Positions 28,922 through 41,041 of a DNA stretch of 64,000 bases are shown here, one piece after another; positions within the stretch are counted from its first letter, which is position 1, and each line of letters begins with the position of its first letter. A program made the position numbers and the translations under genes. Source of the stretch: Ephemerocybe angulata (lineage: Eukaryota; Basidiomycota; Agaricomycetes; Agaricales; Psathyrellaceae); the NCBI GenBank assembly GCA_013368325.1, contig JAACJK010000001.1:1860001-1924000 (forward strand), in the 5' to 3' direction. Under the pieces are notes generated by a model that worked only from the letters and a program-made list of their open reading frames with translations, was not told where the DNA came from and did not search any database.

Positions 28922-31206
28922 ATGCGAAGGAGATCAGCACAGACCAGAAGGCTCACGCCTCTGGAAGAGGTATGAATCACAGTTACGTACCTGGTATGCT
29001 ACCATTCACCCATTGTCCTCAAAGCGTATCGCAAACGCAAGAGGCGGATCCCCCGATCGTCTCTGGGAGCTGTATTACTACATTGAGGACCCTGACGACC
29101 GGTCTCTCGAAGTTATCGAACTCGTCCTAGGGCACTTGTCAATCGACAATATGAAAGCTCATGCGACTGCACTTACTCAAGCTGTGGGAGCCCGCGCAGT
29201 GGCCTGTATCTTTATCCTTCTCGCATGCGTAAGCGCCTTTCAGACACACCCCAACCTCAGAGACCTTGCCATTGTCCCGGTTGGCGAGGCGATCGAGGCG
29301 ATCTGCGTGTGGGCGCATTTTTGCATCCACTTCGAACTTTCCCCTTCAGACGCAGAGCTCGAGTTTCTGGAGACATATAATAGGGTTGGGCGGCTTCTCG
29401 TTCAGCTGTCCCTGTACCCTGCACTGCATGCCCGGCTAGCATCAACTGCTGCATACCACAAGCTTGCCATACGCCTTTGGATGACCAGGGGAATTACGAA
29501 TGACCTCGATTACGACAGACAATACCATGCGCTACTGGCCCTCGTAAACGCTATTGGAGACCCAGAAGACGACCAAACAGACCTTTTCATCCAGCAAATT
29601 ATGGCTCGATCTGCGAAGTTTGCGACTGAATTTGCAGAGGTGACAATCGAACGCAGCCATCGCATCCGCGACATGGTCCTCATCAGTCAAATTCCTCCCG
29701 CAAGCGTTGTTGACTACATCTTCTTCCTTGTTTCAATCGTCTGCCGTGCAACAAGTGCATGCGATTCCTTGCGTATAACGTTCATCAAAGCCGATTATCT
29801 CGTCGAATTATCTTCCGACCTCAACGCGATGTCTGCTGCTCTTGTCGAGCTGGACTGTGCGCACCTCTTGAAGTCCATGCTGCAACCAACCATGTTGTTG
29901 GCTGGGCACGTATACGACCCACATACTCCCTTCCGTTCGGTCAGGAATTCAAGTGATGTTCTCGCAGGAGGCCTGCTGACCCACACCCTCCGGATTTTGG
30001 CGTCGCTTCCCGCCTCTGAAGAGCACTATACCATGCAAGGGGTCGCAATCATCCAAAACCTTGGCAAGTACACGGCGTACCCCAGCGTGATCGAGGAACT
30101 TGGCCGCATGCCAGCCCTTGGTACCTTTATCACACGAGGGCTAGAAAACGATTGGAGGGTGTCTGCCTTGTGGGACGCCTTTTGTATCACTATTCAGAGA
30201 AACTTGGGCGCTCAACGTAGCTTCATTAAGGAAGGTGTTTTACTTTGCGATAATATGTTGGTAAGTCAGGAAGCATGTACCATGATAAAGCACGTACTTA
30301 CCTCTCTTGTTTGACTTAGTGTCACCGGACTGGTACAGGTCTGCACTCTGACTTGGAGCCCAAGGCATGTGTTGGCTGCTCTTCAGTTGTCTATTGCTCG
30401 GTCGCCTGTCAAAAAGAAGACTGGGCAGCTTGCCACCGAGCCGAATGCGAACACGCTCGAAACGACTACGCTCGTGAATGCCTTCATGCCATGATCACTG
30501 CACACATCCTGACGAACTACTTGTTTCAATTATAGGCCTCAGAACATCCCGGTCTTGGTACAGCCATCGATCCAGAGCTTTCCATGTCGCGTACATTGCT
30601 TTTCTTTTCAACAAGCCCCATACCGGGTATTTGAGAAAAAAGCAGATCAAAACGCGCAAGTGGATTCCCTTCGTCGATACCAGCGACATTTGCGTTTCCA
30701 TACGCCTCGTCCCCCTGGAAGGAGACAGTTGGTGGAAGTCGCCTGGCCATGACGAATCGCTTCCTGAATACCATAAATATCGGTTCTCTGCACTGAAAGA
30801 GGAATACACCCATGAGGACACACCCGGCAACGTCAGGCTCGTACAAGCGTTTTTCCCGCTTGGTGCAGAGCTTGGCGTCCACCTCACCGTGAAATTAACG
30901 CAAAAAGACGGTAAGTATATCGGTGGTTACAGCATTGTCAGGTACGGGCCTCCCCCTCTGCCCTCAGAAGATTCAGAGGGGCAGAAGATTTTTTCTTCCG
31001 TTATCCAGAACCTTTTTCGCATTCAATTTTTCCGCGAATTTGTATTTCGCCTTGCTGTGTGGGGCTCTCGTCATATCCATTCAATAGTCACCATCGGATT
31101 TCTTTTGTTAGGATTATTCTGCCTCTATGTTCTGTATACCCTTCTCGGTCTGCTTTTCGACGGACTGCTATTATTGCTGTGGATTGCGGGAGTGTTGAAC
31201 CGCTAG
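28922..31206 (+). CDS. MYND-type zinc-finger protein with C-terminal membrane segments
   Basis: Four exons (28922-28969, 29070-30260, 30320-30473, 30536-31206) give 687 residues. Residues 1-410 are helical with no known domain. The MYND finger follows the third splice (CHRTGTGLHSD, then ACVGCSSVVYCSVACQKEDW and HRAEC); only one cysteine is present where the first pair is expected, so one zinc site looks degenerate. The C-terminal region (SRAFHVAYIAFLFNK; LVQAFFPLGAELGVHLTVKL) ends in two hydrophobic helices (FLLLGLFCLYVLYTLLGLLF and following), which suggests a membrane anchor. This family is numerous in mushrooms; function unknown, protein binding through MYND is likely. The first exon is the least certain part; a longer upstream frame exists but lacks an ATG. 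Tandem to a broken copy upstream. Confidence 0.7.
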
Positions 31207-31428
31207 GGCATTATTCATTCAAACAAAGAGATATTCAGCCGTTCCAATCCCATATTACCCTTTACCATGTAGATATCAGCCCGTGGCGCTATGGGTGGTA
31301 TGGAACAGCCTCGGTGCCGATTCCACGGGCCAACCACTCGCGGAGCAGGCATTCAAGCAGAGACCTGTTATATATCCGTGCGAATGGTGTATTCCACCTA
31401 TAAAACAACGGAAGTATATTCTCTATGT

Positions 31429-32684
31429 TCATCTAGCCTGGAAGCGAGCGAGAAGAATCATGATCGAGAGTGCCCAATGCTCAAACTGCTCTTTGGATGT
31501 GAATAGGAGTGCTTGAGAGATGACGGCTTTGGTGATTTGAGCCTGCATTCCCTGGTACCAGCCAGTGAATCCCTCCTTCTTCCAGACACGAGCCAAGATG
31601 TCGAGAGCTCCAACATGCCGGGAGTCTTTGTGATGGAAGGTATGAGGTTTGGGAAGGGAATGGTGTGTTTCCACAGCGTCTTCCGCGTCGGCACTGCGGG
31701 CCTGTATCCTCACTTTGGCCATGATGTATGGGTAGGTGACCTATGTGGATGGCTGTAAGCAGACAACATACAAGTTGTGGATGTTGATGTACGTACAACG
31801 GTGGCCAGTGTTTTGCTGATAGCGCCAATAACGAAGGACATCCATGGTGATAGCTTGCTGCTACCGTTTCCTGCAAGGACGATGGTTTTCACTCGCTCAA
31901 ACACACCATACGTAATGGAAGGGTTGACAGTAAGCACAAGTCCAGGCTTGATACCTAGCCAGAGACCACCGACTCCTTCCTCGTCGACAATTTCTCGTGC
32001 GACCCCAAGGAAGGAATCGTCTGTCTTGCTATCGACGACGGCTTCGGTCGGAATATCGTCCCGGATCTTCGTTGGCCGTCCGACTTGTTGCCGAGTAGCG
32101 ATAACAGACACGGGAATGGTGAAGATCTGGGCAAGAGCACCAGCAAGGGCACCGAGTAGAAGCTCTGCTGCAGTTGAGAGTGCCGGTAGTTTCGAGCCAG
32201 GGGGGAGTTTACTAGCCAGGCGCTTGGTATATGAGTTCCTAACGAAAGAGTAGAAGAAGAAGTAGGCGTATTCTGTGTATAGTGAATCAGTATAGCCAGT
32301 GTATAAAACAGGATTGTAACGCACGTTGAGAGAAGGTATTGAGCATCGTTGCTCCGAATCCCCTGTACAAGCCCTTCAAGCCCTCTTTGGCGTATATCCG
32401 GAGAAGGACTGTGAACATGGAGTTGTCCTTGCCTCCAGGCAAAGCCTGTATCCGCGTCTTGGCGCTACACGGGTAAGGATTTCAACGCGGTCATTGGAGA
32501 GACATGGGTGGGATGACATACACATCGAGGGGATACACAACCCTGGAATCGGAATCGCATTTAACTTTGGCCGTTCTTAGAAAGGCAGGTGGACGTACGC
32601 AGTGCTGAAGCAGCCTCCAAGAGCACCCGCTAATGCGGCGCCAAACGGCGTAAGTTGCTGGACTGGCTTTGACTGGGTGGGCAT
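31429..32684 (-). CDS. ANT1: peroxisomal adenine nucleotide carrier (Ant1/PMP47-like, SLC25 family)
   Basis: Five exons (32684-32599, 32542-32522, 32464-32325, 32272-31797, 31740-31429) give 344 residues, normal for a mitochondrial-carrier-family protein with six helices. The signature PxDxxKTR reads YPLDVAKTRIQ, formed across a 21-nt exon; the third repeat reads TYPYIMAKVRIQAR, the TYPYI-K-R-Q form characteristic of PMP47/Ant1 rather than of mitochondrial carriers. GAISKTLATVV precedes it as in that family. The protein imports ATP into peroxisomes in exchange for AMP, supporting activation of medium-chain fatty acids for beta-oxidation. Its ATG is 165 bp from the divergent methyltransferase ATG, so a shared promoter is likely. 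The middle repeat has an insertion (about residues 150-185) with acidic residues. Confidence 0.85.
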
Positions 32685-32849
32685 AGTCGTGGAGAAAGCG
32701 ACCGGCTCAACCAGGCCCAAGCCAGGTATATGAGCCCGGTCAGCGGGGAACCTTGATACCGGGATCCGACTCCGCGGCTCGTCGGCCCATGTGAAATCTC
32801 TTTTGCCTTCCTCCCCAAGCACGCGCAAACACTCTTCCTCCCAACCACC

Positions 32850-33957
32850 ATGTCCGATCCGAATTTTCCAAAAGATCTCAATATCAAGCCTCTGAACGCG
32901 GCGAACTCGAAATATGGCACACCCACTGCATTTGACGATGATTTTGACCTCCAAGCGCAACAGGACGCCATCCATGCGTACGGAATCGCGGGTCGAGTCT
33001 GGTGAATGCTTCATCTGCAAGGCTCCATGAGAGGCTCGCGTCCTGAGATACGAGCTTTCGCTTTCAGGGAAGCCTCATACCCAATGATCACGTATCTGAA
33101 CCCCCCACCGTCATGGGTGTTTGATCCTCCGATGCTTCTCAAGGAGAAAGATCGGAAACCATACTCCATCCTCGAGCTCGGTTCTGGTACTGGGATAGCC
33201 GCGTCCTGTATGGCTGAAATCCTCCGAGAGAAGGACCTCTTGATTGTGACCGACCTTCCAGAGGTACGTGTCCTTGTCCTCATTCTGTGTGGTTCTGGAA
33301 GCTAATATGACTTTAAATGGCTAGGTTTGCCCTTTGCTGGAAAAGAATCTCTCGAGACACAAGAGCCAACCATGTTGCCTGGCTGTCCGTCCTCTGGCTT
33401 GGGGGAGCGCAGAGCACGCTCAAAAGATTAAAAATGAATTCCGGTCATTATCCCTGACGCACATCGTATGCAGTGACTTGGTAAGTCTCGATGAGTGTTG
33501 TCCCATACGTTTTTTCCAACAAGCACTTCAGGTCTATTTTCCGGAACTCCTCGCTCCTCTACTACGAAGTCTCATCCATCTCACATCGCGACATTTCTCA
33601 AGACCTGACGAAGAAACTACTGTTGTGATATCATACATGATTCGGAGTCTCACGAAAGAGGCGCCCTTCTGGTCTACGCTTGGCCTTTGGTTCAAGTTTT
33701 ATCCTGTTAGCTACCTATCACCAAGGGAGAAACCCCTGGGTGATCGCGAAGAAGAGGAACACGAGTGGCATCGGTTCGGAAGCGGGCTGGATGACCAAGT
33801 TTTCGTCTTCATCGCACATCGACGACCGGAATCCCACCAGTGGACGGTGCCAGATTCAGATGTGGACTTGTTACTGGGAACTGGCGCGAACGGTAAACCA
33901 TATCCTCAAAGCGACGATACATTCGAAAGTTTGCTACTTCTATCCATGGACGATTAG
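32850..33957 (+). CDS. METTL21/EFM-type protein methyltransferase
   Basis: Four exons (32850-33001, 33068-33263, 33325-33480, 33532-33957) give 309 residues. The seven-beta-strand methyltransferase core is clear: YSILELGSGTGIAASCMAEI (motif I, SAM binding), LLIVTDLPEVCPLLEKNLSR (acidic residue after strand 2), HIVCSDLVYFPELLAPLL (post-I DLVYFPE, typical of the family-16 lysine methyltransferases), and a C-terminal VFVFIAHRRPESHQW. The N-terminal ITYLNPPPSWVFDPPMLLKE fits the W-A-L segment of METTL21-like enzymes. Likely substrate is a lysine of a translation factor or chaperone, which the sequence alone does not tell. The third intron is 51 nt, in frame and without a stop, so retention would insert 17 residues next to the DLVYFPE motif. 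Confidence 0.8.
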
Positions 33958-34276
33958 GCGCCCAGAGTCGATCACGAGTACGTAGATATGGGTCAAGGAT
34001 ATTCCTTACGGTTGCTGATGACGCCTTTTCTGGTTCTCTTCCCTCGCTTAGCCGGCTGTCGCATGATCGGTCACCTCCCCGCACGCCTCCCTGTACCTCT
34101 TGCAGCGAATGTATGGCTATGTATGGTTGTGAAGATGCACAAACTGAAAATAAATTAGTGAAGACGAGCTACATAAACCCGGCCTCCCGCACACGATGGC
34201 CAAAGAATCTTCGTTGTGTTGCGGTAGTTTGCGGTAGTAACTTGCGTCTTATACACCGCAAGCCCATCAACGCAAG
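33958..34276. other. intergenic between convergent genes, with an inverted repeat
   Basis: 3' regions of the methyltransferase and arrestin genes. At 34231-34283 GCGGTAGTAACTTGCGT faces ACGCAAGTTACCGC across a 21-nt spacer, one arm with a 3-nt bulge. Could act as a hairpin in the 3' UTR or be a small transposon relic. No gene seen. Confidence 0.45.
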
Positions 34277-35977
34277 TTACCGCGACGCAACGCAAAAACC
34301 TGAACCACCCCGCCCACCAACTGATTTGAGGAAGTTGGTTTGTTGGGTCCTGTCATACCCCGGAGGTGCGTCCGACCGAGCCTTGGGCATACCAGGAGTT
34401 GGTTTTGACACGATCGTGACCCACTCAGAGAGCAGGGGTTTCAGTTTCTTCTGCTTGGAATCGGATGCAGTGTGCCACCCTGTTGCAGTCAAGGGTTGGA
34501 GGATCAAGGAATACTGAACGGAACCAGCGTCAGCTAACAAGCTTTAGGCTGCTCCATTAATGCTTAACTCACTCGAAGGCTGAATTGATGGAAGCAAAAT
34601 GTGGGTTTGAGCGTCAAGGGAATTTCTAGTTCACCCCATAGCACGCGCTCGTTGGGATCTCTTGGTGGACCAGAATCTGTCGTTCGGGGGGTGTCCCACC
34701 AGAATGCGAACCCTTCGTTTTCAGAGGCAACGTTTTCGGATTTCAGAGAGGCCGTGTCATTGCTGGCTGCGTCGGGGCCCGTGATCATGGACCGTACAAT
34801 CTCCAGGCGTATTGACTTTGGCGTTGCGAGGAGATCGAGAGCAGTGGTGTTCGTGCTCTTCAAGGTGAGGCGAAGGGGAACAGGACTGCCGAGTGCGTAG
34901 GTCAGCTGTTGGGAGGGTATGGTGAGAAAAGGTCGCTCTCAGGTTTCAATCGCGGGGAGGATTTACTGGTTTAGAGATCGCCAGCTGCCAAGGCAAGTGC
35001 ATGCGTCAGAGACCTTTACCCACTAGTATATGGGATCCAGCCATACCGTTACTTCAATCTCAACGCTGCCGGATTGGCCGAACAAGCTGCCCGTGGTCTT
35101 CACCGGCTCCAGGATTTTCCATCCCTCAGGATCTACTTCTGGACCTAGGACAGCACTTACTTCACGGTACGCTGTCTGGCGTAGAGCAGAGGGTGGCTCT
35201 GCGACAGTGCTGACCAGGTACCCAAACGTCGTCATTAGCCTACAGCCCGACAACCGTCAGCGATTGCACAGTTCTCCAGAAGACTCCCGTTGGCTCACTC
35301 CGCATTACTTTTGAAGAACCCCCGCTTGACTTGCACGACCAATTTATAGTCCACGTGTACTGGGCTTCCGCGGACTGTAAAAGTTGGCGGGAGGTTGTAC
35401 TTCGATCCCTTGATGTCGACTTGCTTTGGGAGGGTGATCTCGAACGGCCAAGTTTGTTTGCCTTGCAATTTAGGAGAAGTAGGAGAAGGCGTCCAGAGGG
35501 TTTGCGCGTCGTTCAGGAAAATAGACTCGGGTTGCCCGACAAGGGTAGTACCGCCTATGACCTAATACGTGAAGCGGGTTGGCGACTTGAATCCAGCGGG
35601 CGCTTATCGTGCATTGTACTCACAGAGATCGAAAGGCGCTTCGCGTTCTCGGTCTTGCCTTCTCTTAGGTCTAGTTCGACTTGACCTTTTATAATGTCCC
35701 CCTCCCAGTACTGAGGTAAAGATTGCGGCTTCCTTGGGCGAGTTGTGACTGTGAGGGAAAGCCATTTGTTCTTGCCGGACGAATCAACGAGTGTGGACTG
35801 GTGCTCGGTCGACAGCGTGTTGAGGTTTGCGTGGGCAGCAGTAATAGTCGATCTCGGGGAGGCCGTCTGGCTGGCTTGGTAGCTCGGGAGATGCTCTTCT
35901 GCTACTGGTTCGGCCATGGAATGGGCGCCCCCGTTGCTGGTAAAGGCTGGGTGATTTGCAGACTGATTCTCACTCAT
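34277..35977 (-). CDS. alpha-arrestin-like adaptor (copy A)
   Basis: Five exons (35977-35624, 35561-35299, 35239-35047, 34905-34573, 34513-34277) give 459 residues. An arrestin-N fold is suggested by LPQYWEGDIIKGQVELDLRE, WPFEITLPKQVDIKGSKYNL, LPPTFTVRGSPVHVDYKLVV and the arrestin-C part by VEIEVTLTYALGSPVPLRLT and IEIPLTLKPTF-like strands. Near the C-terminus is PPGY, a PPxY motif. Fungal alpha-arrestins use such motifs to bring Rsp5/NEDD4 ubiquitin ligase to membrane transporters for endocytosis; that role is inferred. The N-terminal 70 residues are polar and contain LPSY. The protein is paralogous to the gene at 36716, with matching intron positions, so the two arose by tandem duplication. 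Confidence 0.75.
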
Positions 35978-36715
35978 CGTACGGAACCTGTTTCTGAGCA
36001 AGTGGTTTCTTGAAGTTTCTTGATTAAGGAAGCATGCTGACGCCTTTACTTATAGCGAGAATGTGCAAGTCGCCTGTGGGGAATGCCAAGCACTTCTCAT
36101 GTTCTGACCACATCTGCCTACTTCGAAGCACCTGCTTCCTGTGAATGCCTGATTGAGTCCGCAGATAGAGACACCCCTTTCACTACATACAGGCTGCTGG
36201 CTCCCTTCAGAAGCGACCCTGGGTACCGGTCTTCTCAATTCAGATATCCAGGAGCCAAAGATTGGCTAGTGTGCGTGTGCTATTAAGTGATAGGGGTAAT
36301 ACAAATGAGTGCGATGATCCGAGGCTAGGATCGTAGTAGAGCTAGTGCCAATGCTAGTGGGGAGTAATTATACAGTTTGTGACTTGTGAATGATACACGA
36401 TGAATGCGCGGGAGCGGGAGGGAAGATCTAGAAACTCGTGAGGGTGTCGTGGGCTGGCCATCATGAAGAAACAGGAAAGACTGAACAAAAGAAGGGAATG
36501 GAGAACGTCGCTGGCGTTGTCGAGGTCGTGAAAGGTGAACAAATAGTATGAGCCGAGGCTGTCTCTGACAGGTCCAGTATGGCGGAGGATATTGGGGTAT
36601 AATGTGAAACAGTGTGGGTATGATGCTGCTTGCAGACTGTGAGTGGATAGCGAGGTCGATAGCGATAGACAAAGAACGAAAGCGGGAGGCGGGTCGCAGA
36701 TAGAGTGGGTGCTCC
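35978..36715. other. intergenic between the two arrestin genes
   Basis: Promoter side of copy A and 3' side of copy B. Open frames on the minus strand here are out of frame with copy B and lack domain features. No gene seen. Confidence 0.5.
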
Positions 36716-38224
36716 TCAAAGCATGTGCTGCACATGGGAGAGGTCATCTCGGTATCCCATGGGCGAATCATAAGCAGGAGGTGCGTAGGCGTTTGGTCGG
36801 GGTCCCTTCGCATACATCGTCGCAATCTCCACAGGCTCAGAGAGGAGGGCAGCACCGTCCGAGGAGTAGTTCGCAGCCTTGAATGGACACAGTACCACAT
36901 AGTATGATATCGAGAAATGGGCCATCTCGCATGATGGGCGGAGGTCCTTGGCGAGGTGGATCTCACCTTCCAGGAAGCGGTTGTACGCGTCGCTGCCACT
37001 GTTGGCGGGGTTCCACCAGACGGCGGTTCCAACGTCTTCTACCGACTCGTTCCATGACACTTCCTTGCGGGTGGCAGTAGCTTGGTTGTAGAAGCGTACA
37101 CGGCGTCGGAGCTTGACAAGGATGGAGCCCGGGTTGGCGAGGACGTCGAGAACGGCGGATTCCCGACCTTCAAGCGAGATGTAGCAAGGTAGCACGCTTC
37201 CTCTTGTGTAGCATAGAGGCTTAGCAAGTGCAAGCTATGGTGAACGAGGATGTTAGAGATATCAGAAGTTTAATGAAGCGCCACACTTACTGTACATCTT
37301 GCCTCGACTGGGCGGGTCTTGAACATCAGACCGCGTGCGGAAACGGGTCGCAGTGTCTTCCACCCTTCAGGATCATTTGCAGGGCTGGGAAGGGGTAGCT
37401 TCTCTTGGTAGACCAACTGGCGCAGTAATGAGGGGGCATCAGGTCGCGAGCTGGGAACGTAGCCGAATGCAGTCTTCAAGCTAAGAAAGAAGTCAGATGA
37501 GGTAAATCCTAAACCTCGTGAAGTCAACACGCGACGTACACATTGTCGGACCGGAGTTTGCCTCTAGAGACTACGATGGTCAGGTCGTACTGGACGCTGA
37601 CCTTCGTGTATCGCTCCAGGAATGTCTCTGGGAGACGGTATGAGCGGACATCGCCTCCGCCGCTTGGGAGTTCGACGGTTCGGGGAATTGGTATCGAAAG
37701 TGGCCAGACGCAGTGACCGAGCAGTTTGGTACTTGAGGCTCCTTCTGACGGGGATGGTACGCGGGGGCAATCGAGAGATTTTGCCCAGACAGGGAGGGTT
37801 TGGTTTAGGAAAACGAAGCAGTCGTTGGATCCTGCACCAGATATGATACGGCCAGAGAGCTGTCGTAGAGTTAGGACGTGTTTAATAGATGAGATCGTAT
37901 GTGAGAGCTTACTGTGGCGGTAATAGCTTGGATGCTATCGCCTCGCTCGGCATTCACCTCGAGCTGGCCGGTGATAGTTTCCTTCTCGAAGTAGGTAGGA
38001 AGGGACTTGGACGACTTGGCGCTGCTCCGCAGTTTGAGAGTGATCCATGGTGAACTCTTGCCCTCTGTTAGAACAAACGTATGCTCTGTCGGTTCACGGC
38101 GAACGATAGGTTGTGGCCGATGAGTGTTTTGGCGACGAGAGTAGGCTGGGAGTTCTGAGCCAGACATCGGTTCCGGACCAGGTCTGGAGAATCTATGGTA
38201 CTGAGGGGGAGCGAGCATGTCCAT
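36716..38224 (-). CDS. alpha-arrestin-like adaptor (copy B)
   Basis: Four exons (38224-37913, 37859-37540, 37480-37291, 37234-36716) give 446 residues. Same layout as copy A: SLPTYFEKETITGQLEVNAE, YRLPETFLERYTKVSVQYDL, the shared splice before LKTAFGYVP (copy A: LMTTFGYLV), DPEGWKTLRPV (copy A: DPEGWKILEPV), and LALAKPLCYTRGSVLPCYIS. The C-terminus has PPAY, a PPxY motif for WW domains of Rsp5-type ligases. Likely a ubiquitin-ligase adaptor for permease turnover; inferred. Copy B lacks the intron separating the last exons of copy A. An additional intron inside the last exon is possible but not needed to keep the frame. Confidence 0.75.
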
Positions 38225-39755
38225 GGGGAGTAGTAGAGATGATATGAAACTGAATAACTAGCCATTGCGCGCTTCAGAAGTGGTATATGTACGGTCGGTG
38301 CAGTCACTGCAGTGGGGGTTGTCAGGAGGAGAACAACAAGTTAACCGCCTATTGTGGGTGTACTTTCCCCATTTGGGCATTCCCCCTGTCGTCACCACAA
38401 ACGAATTCGCCAAAACAGCAACTTCGCGCTCCCTTGAACTACAAAGGGAAGAAGGGATCAGGAAACCTCAAGGTAAGGAGAACATCGGGGTCGACACTAT
38501 ATACTACCGAATTTAAGAAGGATTTTCTGGTGAGTTTGAGTGAGTTTTGAATGCCTCGCTCCATTCCGTACAGCAGGAGCTCGATAACGTGAGCTCCATG
38601 GTAGGCACAATAATGAGCTGCCTTCTCTGACTGCGTGGTTTAATCTGTCAATCGAAGTGACTTTAAAGCTTGAAGTAGCCTCTCTCCGTTCGCGGGGTAA
38701 GCGGCGTAATGCGAAAATGCTACCTTCCAGGCCTGCAATGCAGTCGCGCAGTCGATCCCACGGACTTCGACAATAACAAGTGATGTGAAGTGCACCGAAG
38801 CCATTTCCGAATAGTGCTGAAGGTTCGATTGCCCGCGAGGCAATGTGCTGGCCTGCTGTGACTCTAGGCGGTAAATCGAAGCCTTGTTTCATTTCAGTCT
38901 GCGAAGGAGTTCGTCACCCTCGCAGCTATGACCAAATGCGTTGACAAGCCCGAAGAATGTCCATTGCTTTTTGTAAGAGGCCAGGCGCTACGTCGTCCCG
39001 TTGCTAGGAAATTAGCTAGGTTTATTATGGACTACTTAGGGTTCCTTCGGCAACCAGAATACGAGCGTATTCTCATTTTGATCCAAATACCAACATTTCC
39101 CATGGTCCACATCTGGCTGCCTGTCCGACAGGGCGATGACGGAAGAGAGGCAGATGCGTCGGCGGATCCCGCCCTGACAGCTACGGGGAGGGTATGCTCG
39201 CTGTTGATGACAGCGACAACGACTCAAAAGGATTACTTTTTCTCGAGTTCCTGTACTATACGGGGCTGTAATAGCAGGGCACTATTGAGGTGTAAACCAG
39301 GGGATAAAAAAGAATAATGTTCAAATCATTAGCTGAAGGTCGGGCATCAGCGAGGCTTCTGCCACGGCCCACCATTGTGTATACTGATCAAGCGCTCGTT
39401 CAATTCTCCAAGCGGTCACTAGATAAGATAAGATGCTCACTGGCCTCGGCCGATCAGATCATTATGATTGAACCACCTTGCTGACCCCGCTCTGACTGCA
39501 ACGACCATTCTCGTTTATCTCTCCTCTCCCTTCCTCCACAACCTGGCACTTGGTACCGACGCTACGATGGCCTAGCATGGAGACGCACGCTCAGTTTATG
39601 TCTGGGCAGACGCAGCGGATTGGCCCTCATGTTACCCATATGGCTCGTGCCGGAGTATGTTCTCCTAACGGGTACTCATGACCACCCAGCGATAAGATGC
39701 ACTGTCTGCGTTCCACGGACGAATGCAACGGCTTTAGGAGACAGTCGTCAGGTGG
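38225..39755. other. gene-poor stretch, nothing recognised
   Basis: 1.5 kb with one plus-strand frame of 129 codons (38928-39317) that shows no domain and no supporting splice signals. The part near 39400-39750 may include promoter or 5' remains of the F-box pseudogene. Confidence 0.45.
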
Positions 39756-40829
39756 ATGCGGAGAACCTCGCAGCGCCCACTGGATCTCAGGGTGGACGCC
39801 ATGTTCTTACCCTCAGAACACCTGGAAGCCGCCAAAGCGATTGCCAGCTCGACATTTGCTCGAAGCCGCAGAGGTTACAGGGTCGCCTTTATCCATTTCC
39901 CAGCGGATGCGGATTCTGACAGGAGGGATATTTACTGCGCCTAGGCCGATATAACCTCTCCGGATATTACGCCCAATGGCCGCCATTGAAGAAACTCTTC
40001 GTCGATACCGACTTAGTTGAGCCCGACAACCAACGCCTCTCGAGTAGTCGCCAGGTTCTTCGACTGCTCGCAGCGTTTCCCGACCTCGCGGATGACGCCT
40101 TTTATTTGCTTTGGGAAGGGGGGCCAATCGTCCCTGAACCCGGACTTTGTGTAACCCTTCCCCATCTCAGGAGGTTAACTCTCGAGGGATACTCTCCATT
40201 CAAAGGATTCGCAGCATGCCTCACCCTCCCCCCTCTTCGAACCTTAATAGTCCGTTCGGATGTCTATAAAGAAGCGGACAGTGCTCGGGTCCTTAGCAAT
40301 GTCAGCAGTGGCCTGGTTGAACTTCTTCACCAGTTCGGACCCAGCTTGACTCGCCTTGTTCCCACACAGGAAGCCTTTCATGAACGCGCCCTTGCCCTCT
40401 GCGTCGGGGACTTCGTCAACATTACAGACTTCAAGTTGCTGGGAGCAAAATATATTCCCGGGGTTTTCATCTCAAAAGGTGAGAGCAAAGACTGGTTCCT
40501 ACTGAAACAGCTCTGACGACCCTCTGATGCCTATTCCAAAGGGGAAGGTGTGCTTCCACCGTGTGCATGCCCAACCTGAAGCACTTTGAAATGTATCTTC
40601 ACAATTACAGTGTGACAAAGTGGAAGAAGCACTTGTGGAGTTTGTTGCTTCCCGCAGAAGGGGGCCGAGGCTCAAGTTGTGCCAAGTGGATGGGATCGAT
40701 GAGGTTAGTATAATACTGGAAATGCCTCAAAGGGCAGACATACTAGTACATGGGTTGGTAAGTAGCGATATTGACATGGAGTCGTTTGTGTTCAATATTA
40801 CTTCCCGACCCCTAAACACTAAGCCTTAG
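39756..40829 (+). pseudogene. F-box/LRR gene relic, N-terminal part lost
   Basis: Blocks match the intact gene at 41042-42610 in order: RPLDLRVDAMFLPSEH (there CPLKLRVDSPYVPQY), then FVDTDLVEP, AFPDLADDAFYLLWEGG, LTLEGYSPFKGFAACL (there LTLEGYPPCRGFASRL), SSGLVELLHQFG, and near the end VEFVASRRRG and FVFNITSRP (there NFVLRITAP). The frame changes at about 39945, stops at 40514-40516, and resumes near 40620. The F-box itself is missing. Tandem, older duplicate of the next gene. Confidence 0.75.
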
Positions 40830-41041
40830 GCCTTTAGGCCTTAGGCACACATACTGCATAAATGCATTGTACTTAGTACGCAGAGTAGGGTCATCTTTAT
40901 TTAAGCCCATTCTGAAGCAATCGGGTGAGGAAAAGGAGACGCGCTTGGGTGACCGATTGATTGCCGGCATTTGTTTATGAACCGCTTTTAGTGCGCAACA
41001 AGGTTCTTTGCTTCATCTACCACCTCAGCTCGCCGTTCGAT

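Noticed and set aside
38928..39317. 129-codon plus-strand frame in the gap after arrestin B
   Set aside because: No recognisable domain, unusual composition, and no conserved-looking splice context.
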